From Flavobacterium flevense (GTDB lineage: Bacteria > Bacteroidota > Bacteroidia > Flavobacteriales > Flavobacteriaceae): a DNA stretch of 64,000 bases. The position numbers and the translations under genes were made by a program. Below, one piece after another: positions 8,107-16,297 of this stretch. The DNA lies in assembly GCF_900142775.1 (NCBI RefSeq), contig NZ_FRCC01000001.1, positions 620,001 to 684,000 on the forward strand, in the 5' to 3' direction. How positions within the stretch are numbered: position 1 is the first letter of the stretch; each line of letters begins with the position of its first letter. The notes beneath the pieces are model-generated. The model made no database searches and was not told the origin of the DNA. It saw only the letters and a list, made by a program, of their open reading frames with translations.

Positions 8107-8210
8107 AGAAAACAAACAACAAATAAATTAGACACAAATCTAACAATTGAGATTGTAGTTTTCTGTAACTTAAAAAAACTCAAATTAACAACCAAAAACT
8201 AGATAAAAAC

Positions 8211-9779
8211 ATGGGTGAACTTGCAATAAAATCTCCAACTCTATTTAAATCTGAAAATAGTAAATCAACATTAGAAAAATTTGAAAAAACATTAACTGAA
8301 GAACTTATTATTGGTATTTGTTCTCCAATTGGTTCACTAAAAGAAAAAGTCTTAGAAAACTTAAAATATAAAATAGAGACTGATTATCAATACGAAGAGG
8401 TTAAAATACTTAAGTTAAGTGAGTTCATTGAAGAGTATGAATTTACTGAAGAAGAAAAAAATGAAATCCCTAAAGTTCGTACGAATGCTAGCGCTATTTT
8501 TTCTGAATATTACAACAAAATTAATAAAGGAAATATAATTAGAAAACATAATAATAATGAAAGGCTCGCAGAATATGCTGTAAAAAAAATACATGTTGAT
8601 AGAGTTGCTAAAACAAAAGAACAAAAAGGTTTAAAAGATCAAAATCCCAAATCAACAGATTATGAATCAAGAAGAGTCTGTTACATTATTGATTCTATTA
8701 AGACTAAAGAAGAACTTTATTTATTAAGAAAAATATACTCTGAAAACTTTTATCTAATTAGTGTGTTTTCATCATTAGAAGACAGAAAAGCAAACCTTAA
8801 AACGAAGAATTTTAAAAATACGGAAATTGAAGAAATTATTGAAATTGATGATAGACAAAACTATAAATATGGTCAAAATGTTAGAGATGTTTTTGTAGAA
8901 GGAGATTTATTCATTAGAGTAAGCAAAGGCAATATTCCAAAAATAGATCATAAAATTTCTAGATTTCTACATTTAGTATTTGAAACTTCAATTATCACTC
9001 CTACAATTGAAGAAATTGCAATGTATAATGCCAAAGCTGCTGCTGGAAATTCAGCATGCCTGTCTAGACAAGTCGGTGCTTGTATAGTTGATGACAAAGA
9101 AAATGTACTATCTATCGGCTGGAATGACGTTCCTAAGTATGGTGGGAATTTATATACTTCAAATACTGAAAATGATCAAAGATGTTTTAATCATGAATTC
9201 TGTAGTAATGATTTTCAAAAATCTAAAGTAGTAGATAATATTGTTGAATCTATTCTTAATGATGAAGAATTTGAAGAATTAAAAAAGTCATCAAACATTG
9301 AATTCAGATTAAAAGAAAAGATTATTAAAAACACAAAAGTTAAAGATCTTATAGAGTTTTCTCGCTCTGTTCATGCCGAAATGCATGCAATAATTCAGGG
9401 TGCATTAACTACAGGCGATAAATTAATAGGTAGCCGTTTATTTTGTACTACTTACCCTTGTCACAATTGTGCAAGACATATTATCGCTGCTGGAATTAAA
9501 GAAGTATATTACATTGAACCTTATGTAAAAAGTTTATGTCTAACTTTACATGAAGATGCAATGAGTGAAAAAGAAGACAGTAATAATAAAGTAAAAATTT
9601 TAATTTTTGATGGAGTTTCACCTAATAGATATTTATCTTTTTTTACTAATTTTGCAGAGAGAAAAAATAATGGTAAATTAGTAAAAAAAGATTTAAAAAC
9701 TGCAAAACCAAAAAGCAGCAAATCATTACAAGCTTTATCAACTTTAGAAGAACAAGCTGTAATCACATTAGAGAGTTAA
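8211..9779 (+). CDS. avcD: AvcD-like anti-phage dCTP/dCMP deaminase
   Basis: A 522-residue two-domain protein. Residues 1-240 resemble a P-loop NTPase/nucleotide-kinase fold, with a glycine-rich loop GICSPIGSLK (35-44). Residues 265-470 form a zinc-dependent deoxycytidylate deaminase with H388-A-E390 (zinc ligand and proton shuttle) and P416-C-H-N-C420 (zinc cysteines); a Cys-containing insertion (325-331) may bind another metal. AvcD-family proteins of this layout and length remove dCTP/dCMP during phage infection. The gene is clearly more AT-rich than neighbours such as polA and sits between repeat clusters, as expected for an acquired defence gene. A 78-codon gene follows after 6 bases. 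Confidence 0.87.
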   Translation: MGELAIKSPTLFKSENSKSTLEKFEKTLTEELIIGICSPIGSLKEKVLENLKYKIETDYQYEEVKILKLSEFIEEYEFTEEEKNEIPKVRTNASAIFSEYYNKINKGNIIRKHNNNERLAEYAVKKIHVDRVAKTKEQKGLKDQNPKSTDYESRRVCYIIDSIKTKEELYLLRKIYSENFYLISVFSSLEDRKANLKTKNFKNTEIEEIIEIDDRQNYKYGQNVRDVFVEGDLFIRVSKGNIPKIDHKISRFLHLVFETSIITPTIEEIAMYNAKAAAGNSACLSRQVGACIVDDKENVLSIGWNDVPKYGGNLYTSNTENDQRCFNHEFCSNDFQKSKVVDNIVESILNDEEFEELKKSSNIEFRLKEKIIKNTKVKDLIEFSRSVHAEMHAIIQGALTTGDKLIGSRLFCTTYPCHNCARHIIAAGIKEVYYIEPYVKSLCLTLHEDAMSEKEDSNNKVKILIFDGVSPNRYLSFFTNFAERKNNGKLVKKDLKTAKPKSSKSLQALSTLEEQAVITLES

Positions 9780-9785
9780 AATTAC

Positions 9786-10022
9786 ATGAAAGATAAAAAT
9801 ATAATAGAAATTAAGTCAGAACAATTGACTATAAATTTTCCTTCTGATACAGAATATATTTGTTCAGAAAAATTTTCTATTATACAACATAAAACCGCAA
9901 CTATTATAAATACTTCTTTTTCGAGCAAGGTAATAAGTATATCCGAGGCTATCAATATTCAGAACAAACAAAAAGAAGCTGAAATTGTAAATTATATAAT
10001 AAATAATTCTAAAAGATTTTAA
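9786..10022 (+). CDS. 78-residue protein, likely partner of the AvcD-like deaminase
   Basis: A small soluble protein that I do not recognise. It starts 6 bases after the deaminase stop, so the two are surely cotranscribed. Hydrophobic beta-prone segments dominate the first 50 residues (IIEIKSEQLTINF, TATIINTSF), followed by a charged helix (NIQNKQKEAEIVNYI). There is no signal peptide and no clear motif. Base composition is as AT-rich as the deaminase gene. Position and size suggest an accessory or regulatory partner (inhibitor, sensor or stabiliser), but nothing in the sequence decides which. Confidence 0.7.
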   Translation: MKDKNIIEIKSEQLTINFPSDTEYICSEKFSIIQHKTATIINTSFSSKVISISEAINIQNKQKEAEIVNYIINNSKRF

Positions 10023-10031
10023 TTCCCATCT

Positions 10032-10054
10032 GGCGCTCGATTGCATCGAGTGCC
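10032..10054 (+). terminator. Possible terminator or repeat hairpin after the avcD module
   Basis: GGC-G-CTCGAT, loop TGC, ATCGAG-T-GCC, 10 bases after the stop. The stem is strong but the following bases (TACTTTCTT) are only moderately T-rich. Confidence 0.45.
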
Positions 10055-10136
10055 TACTTTCTTAAAAAAACAAAACAAAGCGTTTGCAACGCGGTTCATT
10101 CAACACAAAATTCAATACCAATTTCGATTATTAAAT

Positions 10137-10220
10137 CCTGCAAGGTTTACAAAAACCCTGTAGGTATAAGTTTGTTTTTCAATTTAAATTCCTACAAGGT
10201 CTAAAAAAAGACCTTGTAGG
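10137..10220. repeat. Two adjacent CCTRCAAGGT hairpins
   Basis: First copy (10137-10164): CCTGCAAGGTTT paired with AAACCCTGTAGG, imperfect. Second copy (10191-10220): perfect 12-bp stem CCTACAAGGTCT / AGACCTTGTAGG around six A. Both share the CCTnnnAGG..CCTnnnAGG design of the palindrome inside the first thiE-like gene at 22254-22286. Confidence 0.8.
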
Positions 10221-10364
10221 AAAACAAATGAGCTACTTGATGAGATCCCTCATTCTACGGGATGACAAGATTGAGAATGTAAATGGAATACACAAAATAC
10301 CATTCTTTGTCTTCAACCGCGTGAGTGATAGGAGCTGGCTACCGAAGTAGCGCGGATAGCACGA

Positions 10365-10425
10365 CAGCAGCTAGAGAAAGGGGCGAATCACCGTAAATTA
10401 ATTTTGCCCCTTTCTCTAGCTGCTG
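10365..10425. repeat. Perfect 20-bp inverted repeat upstream of polA
   Basis: CAGCAGCTAGAGAAAGGGGC (10365-10384) and its exact complement (10406-10425) flank a 21-base loop. It is preceded by GCGCGGATAGCACGACAG, which resembles the CGGATAGCAGGA end of the variable-stem family. There is no T-run after it, so it is not a typical terminator. Confidence 0.75.
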
Positions 10426-10529
10426 GCACGCCCAAATAATTAAACTCTGCTAAAAAGACACAGAATGAACCGGGAAAAAACAATGTATTTAAAAACCTTT
10501 GTTTATTTTTACATCCAAATTATTTCAAT

Positions 10530-13391
10530 ATGTCAGCTCAAAAACGTCTTTTTCTACTCGATGCCTATGCTTTAATTTTTAGAGGCTATTATGCCTTTAT
10601 TAAAAATCCAAGAATCAATTCTAAGGGTATGGATACATCGGCCATTATGGGATTTATGAATTCGTTAATGGATGTCATCAAGCGTGAAAGACCGGATCAT
10701 CTGGCGGTAGCTTTTGACAAAGGCGGCAGCGATATGCGTAACGAACTCTATCCGGAATACAAAGCCCACCGTGACGCTACACCTGAAGCTATTAAAATTG
10801 CAATTCCTTACATTCAGGCGTTGCTAAACGCCATGCATATTCCCATTATTGAAGAAGCGGGTTATGAAGCCGATGATTTGATTGGGACAATTGCCAAGCA
10901 GGCTGAAAAACAAAACTATAAAGTCTTTATGGTTACTCCTGATAAAGATTTTGCCCAGTTAGTTTCCGAAAATATTTTCATGTACAAACCTGCCCGTATG
11001 GGGAACGGAATCGAAATTTGGGGTATTCCGGAAGTTTTAGCAAAATTTGAAATCGAAAGACCGGAACAAGTAATTGATTATTTGGGAATGATGGGCGATT
11101 CTGCCGATAATATCCCGGGATTACCGGGTGTGGGTGAAAAAACGGCTAAAAAATTCCTGGCTGAATTTGGTTCACTCGAAAATTTATTAGCAAATACACA
11201 TCAACTTAAAGGTGCTTTAAAAGAAAAAATTGAAGCGAATGCCGAATTAGGATTATTATCGAAAAAACTAGCTACTATCTGCATTGATTGCCCTGTAGCC
11301 TTTAACGAAACAGATTACGAACTTTCAACTCCGGACGTAGAAAAAACGGATGCTTTATTTCATGAATTGGAGTTTAGAAGAATGGCAGAACAATTTGATA
11401 CCATTTTCAAAAGTCCGTCACAGGCTCCCCAAAATGAAACAGCTGCTGTTGACGAAACGAAGTTATACAAAAAACCTTCGCCTAAAAACGAAGAGCAATT
11501 TGACCTTTTTTCAAGCACACTTCCTACTCACGACAGCGAAATATCACACCTTCAATTTTATAGCACCTTAGAAAGCACGCCTCATTCGTACCAGATTATT
11601 CAGGGCGATTTAGGGCTTCGATTGTTATTGCAAAATTTAGAAAAACAAACTTCTGTTTGCTTTGATACCGAAACCACAGGACTGGATGCATTACATGCGG
11701 AATTAGTGGGAATCTCTTTTTCCTACGAAAAAGGAAAAGGTTTTTACGTTCCGTTTCCGGAAAATCAGGAAGAAGCACGAGCTTTGGCGGAGAAATTCGT
11801 TCCTTTTTTCGAAAACGAAACCATCGAAAAAATTGGTCAAAATATCAAGTACGATTTAAAAATATTATCGAATTATGGCATTCGCGTAGCCGGAAAATTA
11901 TTCGACACCATGATTGCGCATTATCTGATCAATCCGGATATGCGTCATAACATGGATATTTTATCGGAAACTTATTTAAAATATTCGCCTAAATCCATTG
12001 AAGATCTAATTGGTAAAAAAGGAAAAAATCAAAAATCAATGCGCGAAGTAGCATTGGAAGACATTAAAGAATATGCTGCCGAAGATGCCGATGTAACTTT
12101 TCAATTAAAAGAATTATTTGCTGTAGAATTAGACAAAACAGCTACTCAAAAATTATTTGACGAAATCGAAATTCCGCTAATCCCTGTTCTGGCAGCAATG
12201 GAAACCGAAGGAATCAACTTAGATGTTCCTTTTTTAAAAAGCATGTCGGTCGAAATGGCTGTTGAAAGCAAGGCTTTGGAACAAAAAATATACGAAACCG
12301 CGGGCGAGAAATTCAATTTGGCTTCGCCAAAACAACTTGGGGATATTTTATTTGACAAAATGAAAATAGGCGGTGCCAAACAAAAGAAAACCAAAACAGG
12401 CCAATATGCCACCGGCGAAGAAGTCCTGAGTTATCTATCTAACGAACACGAAATTGTACGTGATATTCTGGAATGGCGCCAAATGGTGAAATTACAAAGT
12501 ACTTACATTGATGCCTTACCAAACCAGGTTGACACAAAAACCGGACGTGTTCATACGGATTATATGCAAACTGTTGCGGCAACGGGACGTTTGAGTTCGA
12601 ATAATCCCAACTTGCAAAACATTCCTATCCGTACCGAAAGAGGACGATTGATCCGTAAAGCTTTTATTGCCCGTGATGAAAACTACACCTTAGTTTCTGC
12701 CGATTATTCTCAAATAGAATTGCGTGTAATTGCAGCATTAAGTGGCGAAGAAAATATGATTAAGGCGTTCCAAAACAATGAAGACATCCACAGATCGACT
12801 GCTTCTAAAGTTTTTAATGTGCCACTTGAAGAAGTAACCCGTGAACAACGTAGTCATGCTAAAACAGTGAACTTCGGAATTATTTATGGTGTTTCGGCAT
12901 TTGGACTTTCGAATCAGACGAATCTTTCCCGCTCTGAAAGCGCCGATTTGATTGATGCGTATTATAAATCATATCCAAGACTGAAATCCTATATCGGCGA
13001 ACAAATTGATTTTGCCCGTGATCATGGTTATGTGCAAACGATTTTAGGTCGCCGCCGTTATTTAAAAGATATCAATTCGCAAAACGCTGTTGTACGTGGC
13101 GGTGCGGAGCGAAATGCCGTGAATGCTCCTATTCAGGGATCAGCAGCTGATATTATCAAAATTGCAATGATTAACATCCATAATAAGTTGACTTCGCCGA
13201 ATCCCGATGGTTCGGGATGGAAATCAAAGATGTTATTACAGGTTCATGATGAGCTTGTGTTTGATGTTCACAACTCCGAATTAGAAAAAATCCAACCGAT
13301 GATTAAAGCCGAAATGGAAAACGCTTTTAAATTAGAAGTTCCTCTGGTGGTTGATTTAGGAATGGGGAAAGACTGGCTGGAGGCTCATTAA
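10530..13391 (+). CDS. polA: DNA polymerase I
   Basis: A 953-residue family A polymerase with all three activities. The 5' nuclease spans about 1-290. The 3'-5' exonuclease (about 350-540) is intact, with DTETTGLD, QNIKYDLK and YAAEDAD. The polymerase domain carries motif A (SADYSQIELR), motif B (KTVNFGIIYG) and motif C (QVHDELVF). It acts in Okazaki-fragment maturation and excision repair. Odd point: residues 891-896 (NPDGSG), in the loop before motif C, are encoded by a short palindrome like the one in the deacetylase gene. Confidence 0.97.
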   Translation: MSAQKRLFLLDAYALIFRGYYAFIKNPRINSKGMDTSAIMGFMNSLMDVIKRERPDHLAVAFDKGGSDMRNELYPEYKAHRDATPEAIKIAIPYIQALLNAMHIPIIEEAGYEADDLIGTIAKQAEKQNYKVFMVTPDKDFAQLVSENIFMYKPARMGNGIEIWGIPEVLAKFEIERPEQVIDYLGMMGDSADNIPGLPGVGEKTAKKFLAEFGSLENLLANTHQLKGALKEKIEANAELGLLSKKLATICIDCPVAFNETDYELSTPDVEKTDALFHELEFRRMAEQFDTIFKSPSQAPQNETAAVDETKLYKKPSPKNEEQFDLFSSTLPTHDSEISHLQFYSTLESTPHSYQIIQGDLGLRLLLQNLEKQTSVCFDTETTGLDALHAELVGISFSYEKGKGFYVPFPENQEEARALAEKFVPFFENETIEKIGQNIKYDLKILSNYGIRVAGKLFDTMIAHYLINPDMRHNMDILSETYLKYSPKSIEDLIGKKGKNQKSMREVALEDIKEYAAEDADVTFQLKELFAVELDKTATQKLFDEIEIPLIPVLAAMETEGINLDVPFLKSMSVEMAVESKALEQKIYETAGEKFNLASPKQLGDILFDKMKIGGAKQKKTKTGQYATGEEVLSYLSNEHEIVRDILEWRQMVKLQSTYIDALPNQVDTKTGRVHTDYMQTVAATGRLSSNNPNLQNIPIRTERGRLIRKAFIARDENYTLVSADYSQIELRVIAALSGEENMIKAFQNNEDIHRSTASKVFNVPLEEVTREQRSHAKTVNFGIIYGVSAFGLSNQTNLSRSESADLIDAYYKSYPRLKSYIGEQIDFARDHGYVQTILGRRRYLKDINSQNAVVRGGAERNAVNAPIQGSAADIIKIAMINIHNKLTSPNPDGSGWKSKMLLQVHDELVFDVHNSELEKIQPMIKAEMENAFKLEVPLVVDLGMGKDWLEAH
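13200..13218. repeat. In-frame palindromic element in polA
   Basis: AATCCCGATGGTTCGGGAT: perfect stem ATCCCGA/TCGGGAT with loop TGGT, in frame, encoding NPDGSG. It shares AATCCCGATnnTTCGGGA with the deacetylase element at 5909-5926 and falls in a loop that varies between homologues. Confidence 0.55.
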
Positions 13392-13468
13392 GGAAGTGGG
13401 CAGTGTTCAGATTTCAACAGCAATAAACTATTTGATTAAAACGAAATTATCCCGAAAAACGATTAATA

Positions 13469-13825
13469 ATGGAAACAGAATTATTAGGTGATCATTCAAA
13501 ATATATCGAAGAAAAATCTGAAGATTTAACAACTAGATACAATCGATTTGGAAAAGATTTATATCGAGAAATTCAAAAAGAATTACCTGAAGTTTTCAAA
13601 AAATTAAAATATTACAGAGAAAAAGATGGATTAAGAACATTTCCTGATGATAGTTATGCGATTTTCGAAGATGGAAAAACAGAGTTTCGAATTATATTAG
13701 ATCCAGATTGTGAAATAATATGCTTAGGCAATTTCGAAACTAATATTGAAATCGGAAATTGGAATAATGATTATTACAAAGAAGCAATTGAATTTATAAA
13801 AAAAGAATTTTTGAAAATTGAATAA
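13469..13825 (+). CDS. Hypothetical protein, 118 residues
   Basis: A small acidic soluble protein that I cannot assign. The N-terminal half is helical and charged (KYIEEKSEDLTTRYNRFGKD); the C-terminal half looks like a beta-rich domain (TEFRIILDPDCEIICLGNFE) closing with a basic helix. There is no signal peptide or membrane segment. Base composition is more AT-rich than polA, 77 bases upstream, which suggests later arrival. Size and composition recall the small SMI1/Imm-type immunity proteins, but no motif supports that. Termination is probably at 13875-13918. Confidence 0.65.
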   Translation: METELLGDHSKYIEEKSEDLTTRYNRFGKDLYREIQKELPEVFKKLKYYREKDGLRTFPDDSYAIFEDGKTEFRIILDPDCEIICLGNFETNIEIGNWNNDYYKEAIEFIKKEFLKIE

Positions 13826-13874
13826 ATCTATCTGATAATTTAAAAAATTCAAGTAATTTAGTCAAAACCGACAC

Positions 13875-13918
13875 AAAAAAATCCATTTCTTTATTTCTTA
13901 GAAATGGATTTTTTTTTG
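13875..13918. terminator. Bidirectional terminator overlapping the lacI-type gene end
   Basis: A-run, stem AATCCATTTCT / AGAAATGGATT, T-run of nine. The hairpin includes the last codons and stop of the convergent LacI-family gene. Confidence 0.85.
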
Positions 13919-14940
13919 GTTCGGGAAGATTCTCTTTCTTTTAGATTGGTTTTGATAATCACCGTTTGATAAGGCAATTCATTTTCTTCATCGGCTTCTA
14001 AACGCTGAATCAGTAATTGAGCTGCAACTTCTCCAATTTCTACTCCGTGCTGACTTACGGTACTCAAACTTGGTGTTAATCGTCTGGAAGCTAAAATTCC
14101 GTCGGCAAACCCAATTATGGATAATTCTTCAGGGATTTTATAACCTTTTTTAATGCCGACTTTCAATGCTGCAACCGAATCACGTTCGTCTAAAGCAAAA
14201 ACACCATCGATTGTATTGTTTTCGAAAATAGCATCAATTCTTTTTTTCATATCCTCTTCAGAATTGGTGCGAAGAATAATATTTTCATTTACGGCAATTC
14301 CATTATCGGCTAAGGCTTTCAGATAACCTTGGGTTCTTAATTTACCCACACTTAAATCATCTACGGAAGAGATCAGTGCAATATTTTTACAACCTGTATC
14401 AATTAATCGCTGGGTAACATTTAAGGCAGAATCATAATCATCGACCACTACTTTGTCACATTCTACTTCATCCGCAATACGGTCAAACATGACAATTGGT
14501 GTTCCTTCATTAATAATATCGATAAAATGAGAATAATCCTGAAGTTTTTGAGCTTCCTGAGATACGGATAATATAAAACCATCAGTTGTCCCGTTACTCA
14601 ACATTTCCAGGGTATTGATTTCTTTAACTAAAGATTCATTCGAAATACAGGTAATCACATTATAGCCTTTTTCATCCGCTACTTTTTCGATACCACTAAA
14701 AACTTTGGCAAAAAAAGAATTCAAAATATTCGGAATAATAACCCCTATCGTTTTTGTCTTTCTGTTTTTTAAATTCAAACCAATGATATTGGGCTTGTAA
14801 TTTTTGAGTTTAGCATACTCCTTAATCTTAATCTTGGTTTGGCTACTAATCTCCGGACTATCATTGAGTGCTTTAGAAACTGTAGAAACAGAAACATTCA
14901 GTTCTTTTGCAATTTGCTTCAGTGTTGCTTTAACTTTCAT
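13891..14940 (-). CDS. LacI-family transcriptional regulator
   Basis: A 349-residue repressor. The N-terminal helix-turn-helix and hinge (residues 4-60) read TLKQIAKELNVSVSTVSKAL followed by the YKPNIIGLNLK linker. A periplasmic-binding-protein-like sugar domain covers 65-330, and the C-terminus is a short basic tail (RTKKKSISKK). LacI regulators usually control sugar uptake or catabolism nearby, but no such gene lies here, so the target is elsewhere and the effector cannot be predicted. It is monocistronic. Confidence 0.9.
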   Translation of the reverse strand: MKVKATLKQIAKELNVSVSTVSKALNDSPEISSQTKIKIKEYAKLKNYKPNIIGLNLKNRKTKTIGVIIPNILNSFFAKVFSGIEKVADEKGYNVITCISNESLVKEINTLEMLSNGTTDGFILSVSQEAQKLQDYSHFIDIINEGTPIVMFDRIADEVECDKVVVDDYDSALNVTQRLIDTGCKNIALISSVDDLSVGKLRTQGYLKALADNGIAVNENIILRTNSEEDMKKRIDAIFENNTIDGVFALDERDSVAALKVGIKKGYKIPEELSIIGFADGILASRRLTPSLSTVSQHGVEIGEVAAQLLIQRLEADEENELPYQTVIIKTNLKERESSRTKKKSISKK

Positions 14941-15283
14941 AATGAATTATTGTCTTACTTTTAGTGGATTGCTACCTCTTTTTTTTAGAAAAAAACATAC
15001 CCTTATTACATTAAAAAAAATCCGATTGTGCCTTTTTCTTTCCATTGCAAGATTGCAAGATAATCAAATTCTTTTTCAAATCAAATGTATGATAATTTTA
15101 GAACCAAAAGCGTAAACGGAATTATAAAAAACAAGAAGCGTAACACGCCATAAATATTCATTTGATTATCAGCACAAAACCAGAAAAAAATTATTCATTT
15201 AAGGTATTTGGTTTTAAAATAATTAATTGTACTTTTGCAACCCCTTTATTGGGGATGGAATGTTTAATTAAAAAATTTTTATT
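14941..15283. other. Divergent intergenic region lacI-type gene / rplM
   Basis: 343 AT-rich bases. The rplM promoter sits at 15207-15237 and a small CCCC/GGGG hairpin at 15241-15254. A LacI-type operator could not be identified with confidence. Confidence 0.7.
15207..15237 (+). promoter_or_regulatory. Promoter of rplM-rpsI
   Basis: TTTG (15207-15210), a 19-base spacer and TACTTTTG (15230-15237), a textbook Bacteroidetes sigma promoter. The expected start is near 15244, giving a 40-base leader. Confidence 0.85.
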
Positions 15284-15739
15284 GTGAACGCATTAAGCTA
15301 CAAGACAATTTCAACTACAAAGGCAAACTCTACTAAAGAGTGGATCGTTGTAGATGCAGAGGGTCATAACTTAGGACGTCTTGCTTCTAAAGTCGCTATG
15401 ATTTTAAGAGGAAAGTACAAGCCAAGCTATACCCCACACGTGGACTGTGGAGATAACGTAATTGTTATCAACTCAGAGAAAATCAACCTTACAGGTAACA
15501 AAATGGACGAAAAGATTTACATGCGTCATACAGGTTATCCAGGAGGACAAAGAACTTTAACTGCTAAAGTATTGCAAGCAAAAAACCCTGCATCTTTAGT
15601 AGAAAAAGCAGTAAAAGGAATGTTACCTAAAAATAAATTAGGAGCTGAACTTTTCAGAAATTTAAATGTTGTTGTTGGTTCTGAGCACAAACAAGCTGCC
15701 CAAAAACCAAGAACTGTTAACCTAAACGATCTTAAGTAA
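15284..15739 (+). CDS. rplM: 50S ribosomal protein L13
   Basis: A 151-residue L13 of normal length. It starts with GTG and has the family pattern [17 protein letters not shown] and [12 protein letters not shown], then HTGYPGG. L13 is an early-assembly protein of the large subunit. Its TAA overlaps the ATG of rpsI by one base (TAATG), so the two are translationally coupled. A strong promoter lies 47 bases upstream. Confidence 0.98.
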   Translation: MNALSYKTISTTKANSTKEWIVVDAEGHNLGRLASKVAMILRGKYKPSYTPHVDCGDNVIVINSEKINLTGNKMDEKIYMRHTGYPGGQRTLTAKVLQAKNPASLVEKAVKGMLPKNKLGAELFRNLNVVVGSEHKQAAQKPRTVNLNDLK

Positions 15740-16125
15740 TGGGAGTTATTCACAAAATCGGTAGAAGAAAAACCGCTGTTGCACGTGTTTACGTTTCAGA
15801 AGGAACAGGAGTAATCACTGTAAACAAAAAAGAATTTGCAACTTATTTCCCTACAGCTACTTTACAGTACAAAGTAATGCAACCAATGTCTATGACAGAA
15901 AACGCATCTAACTTTGACGTAAAAGTAAATGTTTACGGAGGTGGTGTAACTGGACAAGCTGAAGCTGTAAGAATGGCAATCGCTCGCGCAATGTGTGAAG
16001 TAAATGCTGAAAACAGAGGAGTTTTGAAGCCAGAAGGTTTATTAACAAGAGATCCAAGAATGGTTGAACGTAAGAAATTCGGTCAGAAGAAAGCTCGTAA
16101 GAGATTCCAATTCTCTAAACGTTAA
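15739..16125 (+). CDS. rpsI: 30S ribosomal protein S9
   Basis: A 128-residue S9 of standard length. It has the N-terminal [12 protein letters not shown] block, the central [18 protein letters not shown] segment, and the basic tail ending in [12 protein letters not shown] that reaches toward the P-site tRNA. It is coupled to rplM through the TAATG overlap; the pair is conserved across bacteria. Confidence 0.98.
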   Translation: MGVIHKIGRRKTAVARVYVSEGTGVITVNKKEFATYFPTATLQYKVMQPMSMTENASNFDVKVNVYGGGVTGQAEAVRMAIARAMCEVNAENRGVLKPEGLLTRDPRMVERKKFGQKKARKRFQFSKR

Positions 16126-16133
16126 TATTGCCT

Positions 16134-16212
16134 GTCTTGTTCACAGGAGCAAGACTTTATTGAATTTATTATTGAATTTAAACAATGTTGTTGTTGTCTC
16201 ACTGAGGTGAGA
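16134..16212 (+). promoter_or_regulatory. rpsB leader with two hairpins
   Basis: The 172-base gap between rpsI and rpsB contains GTCTTG..CAAGAC (16134-16155) and a perfect TCTCAC-TGAG-GTGAGA hairpin (16197-16212). Neither is followed by a T-run. A GCATTT/AATGCA-rich segment follows near 16230-16265. S2 feedback on the rpsB-tsf leader is known in other bacteria, and these structures are candidates for such control. Confidence 0.45.
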
Positions 16213-16297
16213 AATTAGTTTAGCATCTAAATGCATTTAGCCGGAAAACCGCCATTCATGCATTGCTTACTCAACAGAACGTAAACTAGTACAAAAA

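Larger units (their letters stand above)
7842..8210. other. Intergenic region: palindromic repeat copy and avcD leader
   Basis: 369 bases between divergent genes. The part next to the phosphoesterase gene is AT-rich. A 109-bp member of the variable-stem palindrome family lies at 7944-8052, and the avcD promoter element and leader fill 8099-8210. Confidence 0.75.
10023..10529. other. 507-bp repeat-rich spacer between avcD module and polA
   Basis: Holds four hairpins in a row: 10032-10054, 10137-10164, 10191-10220 and 10365-10425. A short GGGATGAC/ATCCC motif also appears around 10243-10268. No ORF in this stretch looks like a gene. The polA promoter must lie in the final 90 AT-rich bases. Confidence 0.75.

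Noticed and set aside
10365..10425. Intrinsic terminator for the avcD module
   Set aside because: The stem is strong but 340 bases from the stop, with no T-run on either side; treated as a repeat.
16126..16297. tRNA or other small RNA gene before rpsB
   Set aside because: The hairpins do not form a cloverleaf and no T-loop GGTTCRA motif is present; better described as a leader.
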